The notes under the pieces: model-generated
The model's input: the letters and a program-made list of their open reading frames with translations, nothing else
What the model was told of the DNA's origin: nothing
The model's database searches: none
Made by a program: the position numbers and the translations under genes
Source of the DNA: CAYFKJ01 sp964528595
GTDB taxonomy: Bacteria; Pseudomonadota; Alphaproteobacteria; UBA2966
Direction of reading: 5' to 3'
DNA: 60,038 nucleotides
NCBI GenBank assembly: GCA_964528595.1
Contig: CAZGTM010000022.1
Location: 1 to 60,038 of the forward strand
In this document: one piece after another, positions 35,402-42,740 of the stretch
Layout: every line of letters begins with the position of its first letter
Position numbering within the stretch: position 1 is the stretch's first letter

Positions 35402-36393
35402 CGGTCGCCCTGCCCAAAGCTGAACTGCACGCCCATTTCGAAGGGACGATGTCGCCCGACCTTGTCCGCCGGCTGGCAGAACGCAATAGCATCTCTGTGC
35501 CGGCGGGATTGTTCCGTTCCGAAAACGAATTCGCCTGGACCGATTTTCCCGATTTTCTCGATACCTACGACATGGCGGCGAGCTGTCTCAGGACGCCCAG
35601 CGATTTCCGCGACGCCATGTACGAATACCTGGCGGCGTGCGCGGCGGAGGGCGCGCTTTACGTCGAGGTGTTCACCTCGCCGGACCACGCGGCGGAGATG
35701 GGCCTCAGCTACGCGGCCCACACCGAAGGCATCGCCGAGGGCATCGACGACGCCCATCGGGATTTCGGCATCGTCGGACGCATCATCGTGACGTGCGTGC
35801 GTCACCTGGGTCCGGATCAATCCATCGGTGTCGTCAAAGCCATGATCGCGGAACCACACCCCTATGTCGTCGGATTCGGCATGGGCGGCAACGAGATGGA
35901 TTTCACATTCGAGGATTTCAGGCCGGCTTTCGAAATGGCGGCGGATGCCGGATACCTCTGCACCGTTCATGCCGGTGAAATCGACGGCGCCGCCAGCGTC
36001 CGCGCCGCTCTAGATACCCTGCCGGTGGTACGACTAGGACATGGCGTGCGGGCCATCGAGGACCCTGATCTGGTCGCCGAGATTGCCGAGCGCGGCATCG
36101 TTCTGGAAGTCTGTCCCGGCAGCAACCTGGCCGTCGGCGTTTTCAAGGATTATGACGACCACCCCTTGCCCAGGCTGATGGCGGCGGGCTGCCGCGTCAC
36201 GCTGAGCTCCGACGATCCGCCCTATTTCGCCACCAGCATCGGGCGGGAGTATGCCAATGCGGCGAAAGGGTTCGGCCTGAGCGACGAGCAACTTCTCGGC
36301 ATGACGCGAACGGCGCTGGAAGCGGCATTCGCCGACGAGGTCACCAAGGCCGATCTTCTCTCCCGCCTGGACGGGGCGATCGCTGCGCAATGA
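35398..36393 (+). CDS. add: Adenosine (or adenine) deaminase
   Basis: A 331-residue TIM-barrel deaminase. The zinc and catalytic residues are in ELHAHFEGTM, TVHAGEIDG, LGHGVRAIED and LSSDDPPYF, giving the HxH, HAGE, HG and DD set of the family. It deaminates adenosine or deoxyadenosine to inosine or deoxyinosine, the substrate of the phosphorylase upstream. The SSDDPPYF variant is between typical adenosine and adenine deaminases, so the exact base/nucleoside preference is left open. It starts within the dioxygenase stop codon and overlaps the HAD gene by 4 bases. Confidence 0.88.
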   Translation: MTVALPKAELHAHFEGTMSPDLVRRLAERNSISVPAGLFRSENEFAWTDFPDFLDTYDMAASCLRTPSDFRDAMYEYLAACAAEGALYVEVFTSPDHAAEMGLSYAAHTEGIAEGIDDAHRDFGIVGRIIVTCVRHLGPDQSIGVVKAMIAEPHPYVVGFGMGGNEMDFTFEDFRPAFEMAADAGYLCTVHAGEIDGAASVRAALDTLPVVRLGHGVRAIEDPDLVAEIAERGIVLEVCPGSNLAVGVFKDYDDHPLPRLMAAGCRVTLSSDDPPYFATSIGREYANAAKGFGLSDEQLLGMTRTALEAAFADEVTKADLLSRLDGAIAAQ

Positions 36394-37103
36394 ACCCGAT
36401 CGATGTCATCGCCTTCGATGCCGACGACACGCTTTGGCACAACGAAAGCCTGTTTCAGGAAACCCAGGTGCGGCTGGCCGAGATCCTCGACCACTATGCG
36501 CCGCACGCCGAGGTCATGGCGCGCCTGCACGAAACGGAAGCCAACAACATCAGCCTCTTCGGTTACGGCATCAAGGGCTTCACGCTGTCGATGGTGGAAA
36601 CTGCCATCCAAATCTCGAGGCAGAAAATCTCGGCTGCCGATATCCACGAAATCGTCATGATGGGCAAAGCCATGCTGGACAGCCCGCTTGAGCTGATGCC
36701 CGGTGTGGAGGAAGTCCTGGAGAAGCTCGGCGCCGATCGTCCGCTATTTCTCATTACCAAGGGCGACATGCTGGATCAGCGCAACAAGGTCGATAATTCG
36801 GGGCTGGCCGACCACTTTTCCGAAATCGAGGTGGTTTCGGAAAAAGACTCGGCGACCTATCTGGAGTTATTCGACCGGCACGGCGTTACGCCGTCGCGTG
36901 TGATCATGGTGGGGAACTCGCTGCCATCCGATGTCCTGCCGGTTCTGGCGCTGGACGGCTATGCCGTTCACATTCCCTACCATGTGACGGCCTCCATCGA
37001 GCAGACGGACGAAGAACCCGATAACCCGAAGTTTTTCCAACTCGATCATATCGCGGACCTTCCCGTGCTGATTGCCGCGGTCGAGGCGCAGGCGGACGAA
37101 TAG
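36390..37103 (+). CDS. HAD-superfamily phosphatase (YjjG-like)
   Basis: A 237-residue HAD hydrolase with motif I FDADDTLW, motif II FLITKGD, the lysine in SEKDSATY and motif IV VGNSLPSDVLP. The cap is a helical bundle (about 20-100). Position at the end of the nucleoside operon, with coupled translation to add, suggests nucleotide or sugar-phosphate dephosphorylation such as a pyrimidine 5'-nucleotidase, but HAD substrates are not predictable from motifs. Confidence 0.8.
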   Translation: MNPIDVIAFDADDTLWHNESLFQETQVRLAEILDHYAPHAEVMARLHETEANNISLFGYGIKGFTLSMVETAIQISRQKISAADIHEIVMMGKAMLDSPLELMPGVEEVLEKLGADRPLFLITKGDMLDQRNKVDNSGLADHFSEIEVVSEKDSATYLELFDRHGVTPSRVIMVGNSLPSDVLPVLALDGYAVHIPYHVTASIEQTDEEPDNPKFFQLDHIADLPVLIAAVEAQADE

Positions 37104-37330
37104 CGACGACACCAACTAGCCAGGGACACCGGCGCCCGGCAACTCCTAAGTATTTGAAAATTAGCGTGAAAATCGTCATCGGAGAGGCCGCGTTGGGCGC
37201 CTCTATCCCATTTGGCGTGATGTAACGCTTGATCAACAGCCTAGGGTTATGTATATTAGAAAAAACTAATATAAAAATACGATTTATAACCGGATCGCAA
37301 TTTGATGCGGGTGGTCGAACAGGGGGATGC
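37104..37330. promoter_or_regulatory. Probable cbb promoter region with AT-rich inverted repeat
   Basis: This 227-bp gap separates the nucleoside operon from fbp. It contains a perfect inverted repeat at 37252-37273 with arms TATATTAG and CTAATATA around six A. Its inner part reads TTA-N8-TAA, compatible with the TNA-N7/8-TNA pattern described for CbbR sites. No convincing Rho-independent terminator lies after the HAD gene, so read-through from the nucleoside operon is possible. No cbbR gene is in the window. Confidence 0.5.
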
Positions 37331-38377
37331 ATGGACCGGTTTCCGACGCTGAATTCTCACCTTCGGGTTTGGGCGGGCGATAATGTTCACCGCGAGGCCG
37401 TCGCGGACACCGTCCTCGCCATCGCCGCGGCGTGCCGCGAAGTTGCGGGCATCATCGCCGCCGGTAAACTGCGGGGAGGCCTCGAAGTTGGCACGGGGGT
37501 CAATGCGGATGGCGACCAACAGACGGCTCTCGACGTCATCGCCAACGACATCCTAATCGACTCCTTGTGGTCGGCGCCTGTCGCTTACGCGCTATCGGAA
37601 GAACTCGACAAACCCGCCGCCGTTCGCGCGTTCGAGCCGTTGTACGTTGCTCTCGATCCGCTCGACGGTTCCTCGAACATCGATACGAACGTGTCCGTGG
37701 GCACGATCTTCTCGATCTTGCCCATGCCGCGAGCGGATCAGACCGCACGTCCGGAAGATCTGCTTCAAGCGGGCCGACATCAACTGGCTGCCGGTTACGT
37801 GATCTACGGACCGCAAACCGCATTGGTTCTCACGCTCGGGGCCGGCACCCAGATTTTCACACTCGACGCCACATCCGGTGACTTCCGCCTGACTTCGGCA
37901 AACGTTCGGATTAAGTCCTCGGCAACGGAGTTTGCCATTAACACCTCCAACTACCGGCACTGGGACAGGCATATCCGGGCCTATGTCGACGACTGTCTTG
38001 ACGGCGCGGAGGGGCATCTTACCGAGAACTACAACATGCGCTGGATCGCCTCCCTAGTGGCGGAAGCCCACCGCATCCTGTCGCGAGGCGGCACTTTCCT
38101 CTATCCGGGCGACGCACGCGAGGGTTATAGCGCTGGACGGTTGAGGCTGATTTACGAAGCTAATCCCATCGCCTGGCTGATCGAGCAGGCCGGCGGTGCG
38201 GCCACGACGGGATGGGAGGATATTTTGGACATCGAACCCCAGTCCTTCCACGAACGCGTACCCCTCATATTTGGCTCGAGCGAAGAAGTGCTTCGGGTGG
38301 AGCGCTACTACAGCGACCTTCATGCAATCGGTAACCGCTCGCCGCTCTTCAACCAACGCGGCCTCTTTAGGTCGTAG
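37331..38377 (+). CDS. fbp: Fructose-1,6-bisphosphatase class I
   Basis: A 348-residue class I enzyme. Metal and phosphate sites are seen in SEELDKP, DPLDGSSNIDTNVSVGTIFS and GRLRLIYEANPIAWLIEQAGG (shortened), with the TENYNMRW region between. The start at 37331 follows a GGGGG stretch; the open frame further upstream is non-coding in character. In an operon with phosphoribulokinase and RuBisCO it would serve regeneration in the Calvin cycle, possibly also acting on sedoheptulose-1,7-bisphosphate. It precedes prkB by 12 bases. Confidence 0.94.
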   Translation: MDRFPTLNSHLRVWAGDNVHREAVADTVLAIAAACREVAGIIAAGKLRGGLEVGTGVNADGDQQTALDVIANDILIDSLWSAPVAYALSEELDKPAAVRAFEPLYVALDPLDGSSNIDTNVSVGTIFSILPMPRADQTARPEDLLQAGRHQLAAGYVIYGPQTALVLTLGAGTQIFTLDATSGDFRLTSANVRIKSSATEFAINTSNYRHWDRHIRAYVDDCLDGAEGHLTENYNMRWIASLVAEAHRILSRGGTFLYPGDAREGYSAGRLRLIYEANPIAWLIEQAGGAATTGWEDILDIEPQSFHERVPLIFGSSEEVLRVERYYSDLHAIGNRSPLFNQRGLFRS

Positions 38378-38389
38378 GTGGAGCCCGGC

Positions 38390-39265
38390 ATGACGGTCAA
38401 TCATCCCATCATTTCGGTCACCGGCTCGTCCGGGTCGGGCACGTCGTCGGTCAGACAGACCTTCTCCCAGATTTTCCGGCGTGAGGGCGTTGAAGCGGTC
38501 TATATCGAAGGCGACGCCTTTCACCGCCATGACCGCCAGGGAATGCGTGCAGCCACGGCGGCGGAGGCCGAGAAGGGCAACAACCATTTCAGTCATTTCG
38601 GGCCGGACGCCAATCTCCTGGAAGAACTCGAAGCTGTCTTCCGGGAATTCGGTCAACGCGGCACGGGCCGCACCCGCCACTACATCCACGATGCAGAGGA
38701 GCAGGAGCTCTACGGCGCTCCGCCCGGTACCTTCACCGACTGGGAAGATCTCGAGGAAGGCGCCGATCTACTGTTTTACGAAGGTCTCCATGGCGCCGTG
38801 GTGACGGAGAGCGTCAACGTTGCCCGGCACGCAGATCTGAAAATCGGTGTGGTGCCCGTGATCAACCTCGAATGGATCCAGAAGATCCACCGCGACAAGG
38901 AGACCCGCGGCTATTCGACCGAGGCGGTGACGGACACGATCCTTCGGCGCATGCCGGACTACGTCAATTACATTTGCCCGCAGTTCACCGAAACGGACAT
39001 CAACTTCCAGCGAATACCCACCGTCGATACCTCGAACGCCTTCATCGCGCGTTGGATACCGACGGCGGACGAATCAATGGTCGTGATCCGTTTCCGCGAC
39101 CCGCACGGCATCGATTTTTCGTATCTCGTATCGATGATCCACGACAGCTACATGTCGCGGGCAAACTCGATCGTCATTCCCGGCGCCAAGATGGACCTCG
39201 CCATGCAACTCATCTTGACGCCCATGATCATGCAATTGATCGAACGGAAGAAGCGGGCGGCCTGA
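38390..39265 (+). CDS. prkB: Phosphoribulokinase
   Basis: A 291-residue bacterial (class I) phosphoribulokinase. The P-loop GSSGSGTSSV stands at the N-terminus, followed by EGDAFHRHDR and NHFSHFGPDANLL, and FYEGLHGAVV carries the Walker B-type acidic residue. The ATG at 38390 after GGTGGAG is used instead of the GTG four codons upstream. It phosphorylates ribulose-5-phosphate to ribulose-1,5-bisphosphate with ATP, and is directly upstream of the RuBisCO gene. Confidence 0.95.
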   Translation: MTVNHPIISVTGSSGSGTSSVRQTFSQIFRREGVEAVYIEGDAFHRHDRQGMRAATAAEAEKGNNHFSHFGPDANLLEELEAVFREFGQRGTGRTRHYIHDAEEQELYGAPPGTFTDWEDLEEGADLLFYEGLHGAVVTESVNVARHADLKIGVVPVINLEWIQKIHRDKETRGYSTEAVTDTILRRMPDYVNYICPQFTETDINFQRIPTVDTSNAFIARWIPTADESMVVIRFRDPHGIDFSYLVSMIHDSYMSRANSIVIPGAKMDLAMQLILTPMIMQLIERKKRAA

Positions 39266-39304
39266 CGGTACGCCCAGTTAGGACCAACAGAAGGAAGGGA
39301 AATA

Positions 39305-40684
39305 ATGGACCAGTCCAGCCGCTACGCCGACCTAAGCCTGCGCGAGGACGATCTGATCGCCGCGGGTCAACACGTGCTCTGCGCTTATTTGATGAGGCCG
39401 AAGGAAGGTTACGGTTTCCTCGAAACCGCAGCCCACTTCGCCGCCGAATCTTCGACGGGAACCAACGTTGAGATTTCGACCACGGACGATTTTACCCGCG
39501 GCGTCGACGCCATTGTCTACGAGGTCGACGAGGCCACCGAGGTCATGAAGATCGCCTACCCCGTTGAGCTTTTCGACCGCAACATCATCGATGGCCGCGC
39601 CATGCTGGCCTCGTTCCTGACACTGACGATCGGCAACAACCAGGGCATGGGTGACGTCGAATACGCCAAGATGCACGATTTCTACGCGCCGCCCGCCTAT
39701 CTCAAATTATTTGACGGTCCGGCCACGACAATCGCCGACCTCTGGCGGGTGTTGGGGCGGCCGGTGGTGGACGGCGGATTCATCGTCGGTACCATCGTCA
39801 AACCGAAGCTCGGCCTGCGCCCCGGTCCGTTCGCCCAGGCGGCGTACGAATTCTGGCTCGGCGGCGATTTCATCAAGAACGACGAACCGCAGGGCAATCA
39901 GACCTTCGCGCCCCTAAAGGAAACCATCGTCGCCGTCGCCGACGCCATGCGGCGGGCGCAGGACGAAACCGGGGAAGCGAAGCTCTTCTCCGCCAACATC
40001 ACGGCGGACGACTACCGCGAGATGCTGGCGCGGGGCGAATTCATTCTCGAAACCTTTGGCGAATTTGCCGACCACGTCGCTTTCCTGGTCGACGGATATG
40101 TCGCCGGGCCGCAGGCGGTTACGACGGCCCGGCGCGCCTTTCCCAAGCAATTCATTCACTACCACCGGGCCGGACATGGGGCGGTGACGTCACCGCAGAG
40201 CAAGCGGGGCTATACCGCCTTCGTTCTGGCCAAGATGTCCCGCCTGCAGGGCGCTTCCGGCATCCACACCGGAACGATGGGTTTCGGCAAAATGGAGGGA
40301 GAGGAAGCCGACCGGCAAATGGCCTATATGATTGAGCAGGACCGGGCCGAGGGTCCGTTCTACCGTCAGGACTGGCTCGGTATGGCGTTGACGACACCGA
40401 TTATCTCGGGCGGGATGAATGCCCTTCGCATGCCCGGATTCTTCAAGAACCTCGGCCACTCCAACCTGATATTGACGGCGGGCGGCGGTTCCTATGGGCA
40501 TCTCGACGGGGCCGCGGCGGGTGCGCGATCCCTGCGCCAGGCCGAACAATGTTGGAAGGAGGGGGCAGATCCCATCGCGTTCGCCAAGGAGAACTTTGAA
40601 TTCGCCCGCGCCTTTGAGAGTTTCCCGCATGACGCCGACGTCCTGTTCCCCAATTGGCGCAGCGAATTGATTGCCGCCGCCTGA
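39305..40684 (+). CDS. cbbM: Form II ribulose-1,5-bisphosphate carboxylase/oxygenase
   Basis: A 459-residue form II RuBisCO large subunit. Active-site segments are all present: IVKPKLGL with the catalytic lysine, GGDFIKNDEPQGNQ with the carbamylated lysine and acidic metal ligands, HYHRAGHGAVTSPQ, and loop 6 GFGKMEGE with its mobile lysine. No small-subunit gene follows, as expected for form II. AAGGAAGGG precedes the ATG. It fixes CO2 onto ribulose bisphosphate; form II enzymes suit low-oxygen, high-CO2 conditions, in keeping with the denitrification genes downstream. A strong terminator closes the operon. Confidence 0.98.
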   Translation: MDQSSRYADLSLREDDLIAAGQHVLCAYLMRPKEGYGFLETAAHFAAESSTGTNVEISTTDDFTRGVDAIVYEVDEATEVMKIAYPVELFDRNIIDGRAMLASFLTLTIGNNQGMGDVEYAKMHDFYAPPAYLKLFDGPATTIADLWRVLGRPVVDGGFIVGTIVKPKLGLRPGPFAQAAYEFWLGGDFIKNDEPQGNQTFAPLKETIVAVADAMRRAQDETGEAKLFSANITADDYREMLARGEFILETFGEFADHVAFLVDGYVAGPQAVTTARRAFPKQFIHYHRAGHGAVTSPQSKRGYTAFVLAKMSRLQGASGIHTGTMGFGKMEGEEADRQMAYMIEQDRAEGPFYRQDWLGMALTTPIISGGMNALRMPGFFKNLGHSNLILTAGGGSYGHLDGAAAGARSLRQAEQCWKEGADPIAFAKENFEFARAFESFPHDADVLFPNWRSELIAAA

Positions 40685-40711
40685 TCCATATCTCGCCCCT
40701 AGCGAGCAACT

Positions 40712-40746
40712 GGGAGGTGCCGTGTAAACGGTGCCTCCCTTTTTTT
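40712..40746 (+). terminator. Rho-independent terminator after cbbM
   Basis: GGGAGGTGCCGT pairs with ACGGTGCCTCCC through 12 bp (two G-U wobbles in RNA) around a GTAA tetraloop, followed by seven T. It lies 28 bases after the cbbM stop. Confidence 0.95.
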
Positions 40747-40828
40747 AGCCATGGGTTGTGCTGGACGGTAGGCCAGTTTGATTGGATCGGTTAGAATAAT
40801 TCAATTGTTCGTTCACCGGGAGGCTGCC

Positions 40829-41464
40829 GTGTCCCACGACCACGATCACGACCATACCGAACCACCGTCGGATCCAGCGCTGCGGGTGAAGGCGTTGGAA
40901 TCCCTGTTGGTGGAGAAGGGGCTGGTCGACCCGAGAGCCATCGACGAGTTGGTCGACATGTACGAAACCAAGGTCGGCCCGAGAAACGGGGCCAAGGTCG
41001 TGGTGCGCGCCTGGACCGATCCGGAATACAAGGAATGGCTCCTGCGGGACGCCACGGCGGCGATCTCTTCTTTGGGCTACGTGGGCCGGCAGGGCGAGCA
41101 CATGAAGGTGGTCGAAAACACCTCCGATACTCACAACGTCGTGGTCTGTACTCTGTGCTCCTGCTATCCCTGGCCGGTGTTGGGCCTGCCACCGGTTTGG
41201 TACAAATCGGCGCCTTACCGCTCCCGCGTCGTGCAGGACCCGCGCGGCGTTCTGGCGGAATTCGGCACCACGCTGGGCGACGACGTATCGGTCCAGGTCT
41301 GGGACTCGACCTCAGAAATGCGTTTCCTGGTGTTGCCCGAAAGGCCCGACGGGACCGACGGCATGACGCAGGAGGAACTGGAAACCCTGGTTTCCCGCAA
41401 TTCGATGATCGGCGTGGAAAAGGCGCGGGACGTCGGTAATCCGGTGCGCGAGGTAGCGGAATGA
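40829..41464 (+). CDS. nthA: Nitrile hydratase alpha subunit (cobalt-type)
   Basis: A 211-residue alpha subunit with the metal claw VCTLCSC at C107, C110 and C112; threonine at the second position marks the non-corrin cobalt type (iron enzymes have CSLCSC). YPWPVLGLPPVWYKSAPYR and the C-terminal RFLVLPERP block are conserved. The GTG at 40829 is preceded by CGGGAGG. The N-terminus is histidine/aspartate-rich (SHDHDHDH), probably disordered and able to bind metal. It hydrates nitriles to amides together with the beta subunit. Thiocyanate hydrolase gamma is related but its partner genes are arranged differently. Confidence 0.94.
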   Translation: MSHDHDHDHTEPPSDPALRVKALESLLVEKGLVDPRAIDELVDMYETKVGPRNGAKVVVRAWTDPEYKEWLLRDATAAISSLGYVGRQGEHMKVVENTSDTHNVVVCTLCSCYPWPVLGLPPVWYKSAPYRSRVVQDPRGVLAEFGTTLGDDVSVQVWDSTSEMRFLVLPERPDGTDGMTQEELETLVSRNSMIGVEKARDVGNPVREVAE

Positions 41465-42129
41465 ACGGACCCCACGACCTCGGTGGCCAACACGGGCTCG
41501 GGCCCGTCGATCCGGAACCGGAGAGCGAGGAGCCGGTCTTTCACGCCGATTGGGAGCGCAAGGCTCTGGGCCTTACATTGGCGGCGGGATTCCTCGGCCA
41601 GTGGAACATCGACAAGTCCCGCTACTCGCGCGAGACGCAGCACCCCGTCGATTACCTGCGGCAGAGTTACTACGAGAACTGGCTGGTGGGCTTGGAAAAG
41701 CTGCTCGTCGAGAACGGCGTCATCAGCGCCGAGGAATTGGCGAACCATAAACCGTCGGGCGAGACGCCGGTGGCGCTTGCCGAAAGAATTCTCCTGGCCG
41801 AAAACGTCGAGAACGCCATTGCCGCCGGCGGTCCGGTCGACCTGGCGACCGATGCCGCGCCGGCCTTCGCGCCGGGCGACCGCGTCAGGGCGAAGAACCG
41901 CCATCCCACCGGCCATACGCGGGAACCGGGCTACGTCCGCAATCGCGTCGGCACCGTGCACGAGCACCATGGTTCGCACATCCTGCCCGACCAGAATGCG
42001 TTGGGGAACAAAATCGGAGAGCACCTCTACAGCGTTCGCTTCGACGCCGCCGAGCTGTGGGGTGACGAGGGCAGGGCGGGCGACGGCGTCCATGTGGACT
42101 TGTGGGAATCGTATCTGGAGCCGGCATGA
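41461..42129 (+). CDS. nthB: Nitrile hydratase beta subunit
   Basis: A 222-residue full-length beta subunit: the N-terminal MNGPHDLGG block, the helical SYYENWLVGLEKLL segment and the C-terminal SH3-like part with GDRVRAKN, HTREPGYVR and LYSVRFDAAELWG. It starts inside the alpha stop codon (ATGA) and overlaps the activator gene at its end, so the three are translationally coupled. That both halves lie in one chain argues against thiocyanate hydrolase, in which they are separate subunits. No amidase gene is adjacent in this window. Confidence 0.95.
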   Translation: MNGPHDLGGQHGLGPVDPEPESEEPVFHADWERKALGLTLAAGFLGQWNIDKSRYSRETQHPVDYLRQSYYENWLVGLEKLLVENGVISAEELANHKPSGETPVALAERILLAENVENAIAAGGPVDLATDAAPAFAPGDRVRAKNRHPTGHTREPGYVRNRVGTVHEHHGSHILPDQNALGNKIGEHLYSVRFDAAELWGDEGRAGDGVHVDLWESYLEPA

Positions 42130-42488
42130 CCCTGGATCGCCAAATCGAGGACCTGCCTTCCCTGCCGCGCGACGACGACGGGCCGGTCTTTCGTGAGCCG
42201 TGGGAGGCGCAGGCCTTCGCCATGGCGGTCGGCCTGTCGGCGGCGGGACACTTTACCTGGCCCGAATGGACCGAAACTTTCAGCGCCGCCATCGAACGGG
42301 CGCAAAGGGAGGGCGATCCCGACCTTGGCGATACCTATTACCTTCACTGGATCAACGCCCTGGAGCGCATCGTCGAGGACAAAGGCATTGTGCTGCAGCC
42401 TGAAATGTCGAGCCGCAAGGATGAATGGCGCCGGGCCTATCTGAACACGCCGCACGGTAAGCCGATCGAGCTTTCGGCGGCGGACTGA
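42126..42488 (+). CDS. Nitrile hydratase accessory/activator protein
   Basis: A 120-residue protein homologous to the N-terminal half of nitrile hydratase beta subunits (PVFREPWEAQAFAMAVGLSAAGHFTWPEW, shown here in part, and YYLHWINALERIV). Such small proteins follow nthAB and act as metallochaperones for cobalt loading and subunit exchange. The ATG at 42126 overlaps the beta stop by 4 bases. Confidence 0.9.
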   Translation: MTLDRQIEDLPSLPRDDDGPVFREPWEAQAFAMAVGLSAAGHFTWPEWTETFSAAIERAQREGDPDLGDTYYLHWINALERIVEDKGIVLQPEMSSRKDEWRRAYLNTPHGKPIELSAAD

Positions 42489-42740
42489 AGCGAGCCGAAT
42501 TTCGCCGCACGTTTTCTTGGTTCGGCCTAAAAACTGTCAAGTCTCCTGGGGTGCGTCAAACGACCGCAGAGACAATCGACCGCATGGTCAATTCCCACCT
42601 CTAAATCCAATATCCGCCCGTCAGGAGGACGTTGGTCCGCTATGGACCGGCCTCCGCTGCCCGAATAACGCTTCTGCCCCTCCCAAAGACGGCGATGCCA
42701 TCAGGCGGCGAAGACATTTTGATATTTGGAGTGAAAAGAA
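42489..42740. promoter_or_regulatory. nosZ upstream region
   Basis: This 252-bp non-coding stretch separates the nitrile hydratase operon from nosZ. It contains an imperfect hairpin at 42624-42655 (inner arms GGTCC and GGACC around GCTAT; outer GGAGG with CCTCC). No perfect TTGAC-N4-GTCAA box was found, only half-sites such as TGTCAAG at 42536 and GGTCAA near 42586. Directly before the ATG is GGAGTGAAAAGAA, a usable ribosome binding site. Confidence 0.5.

Noticed and set aside
40829..42488. Thiocyanate hydrolase instead of nitrile hydratase.
   Set aside because: The beta subunit is one full-length chain followed by an activator, whereas thiocyanate hydrolase has the two beta halves as separate subunits.
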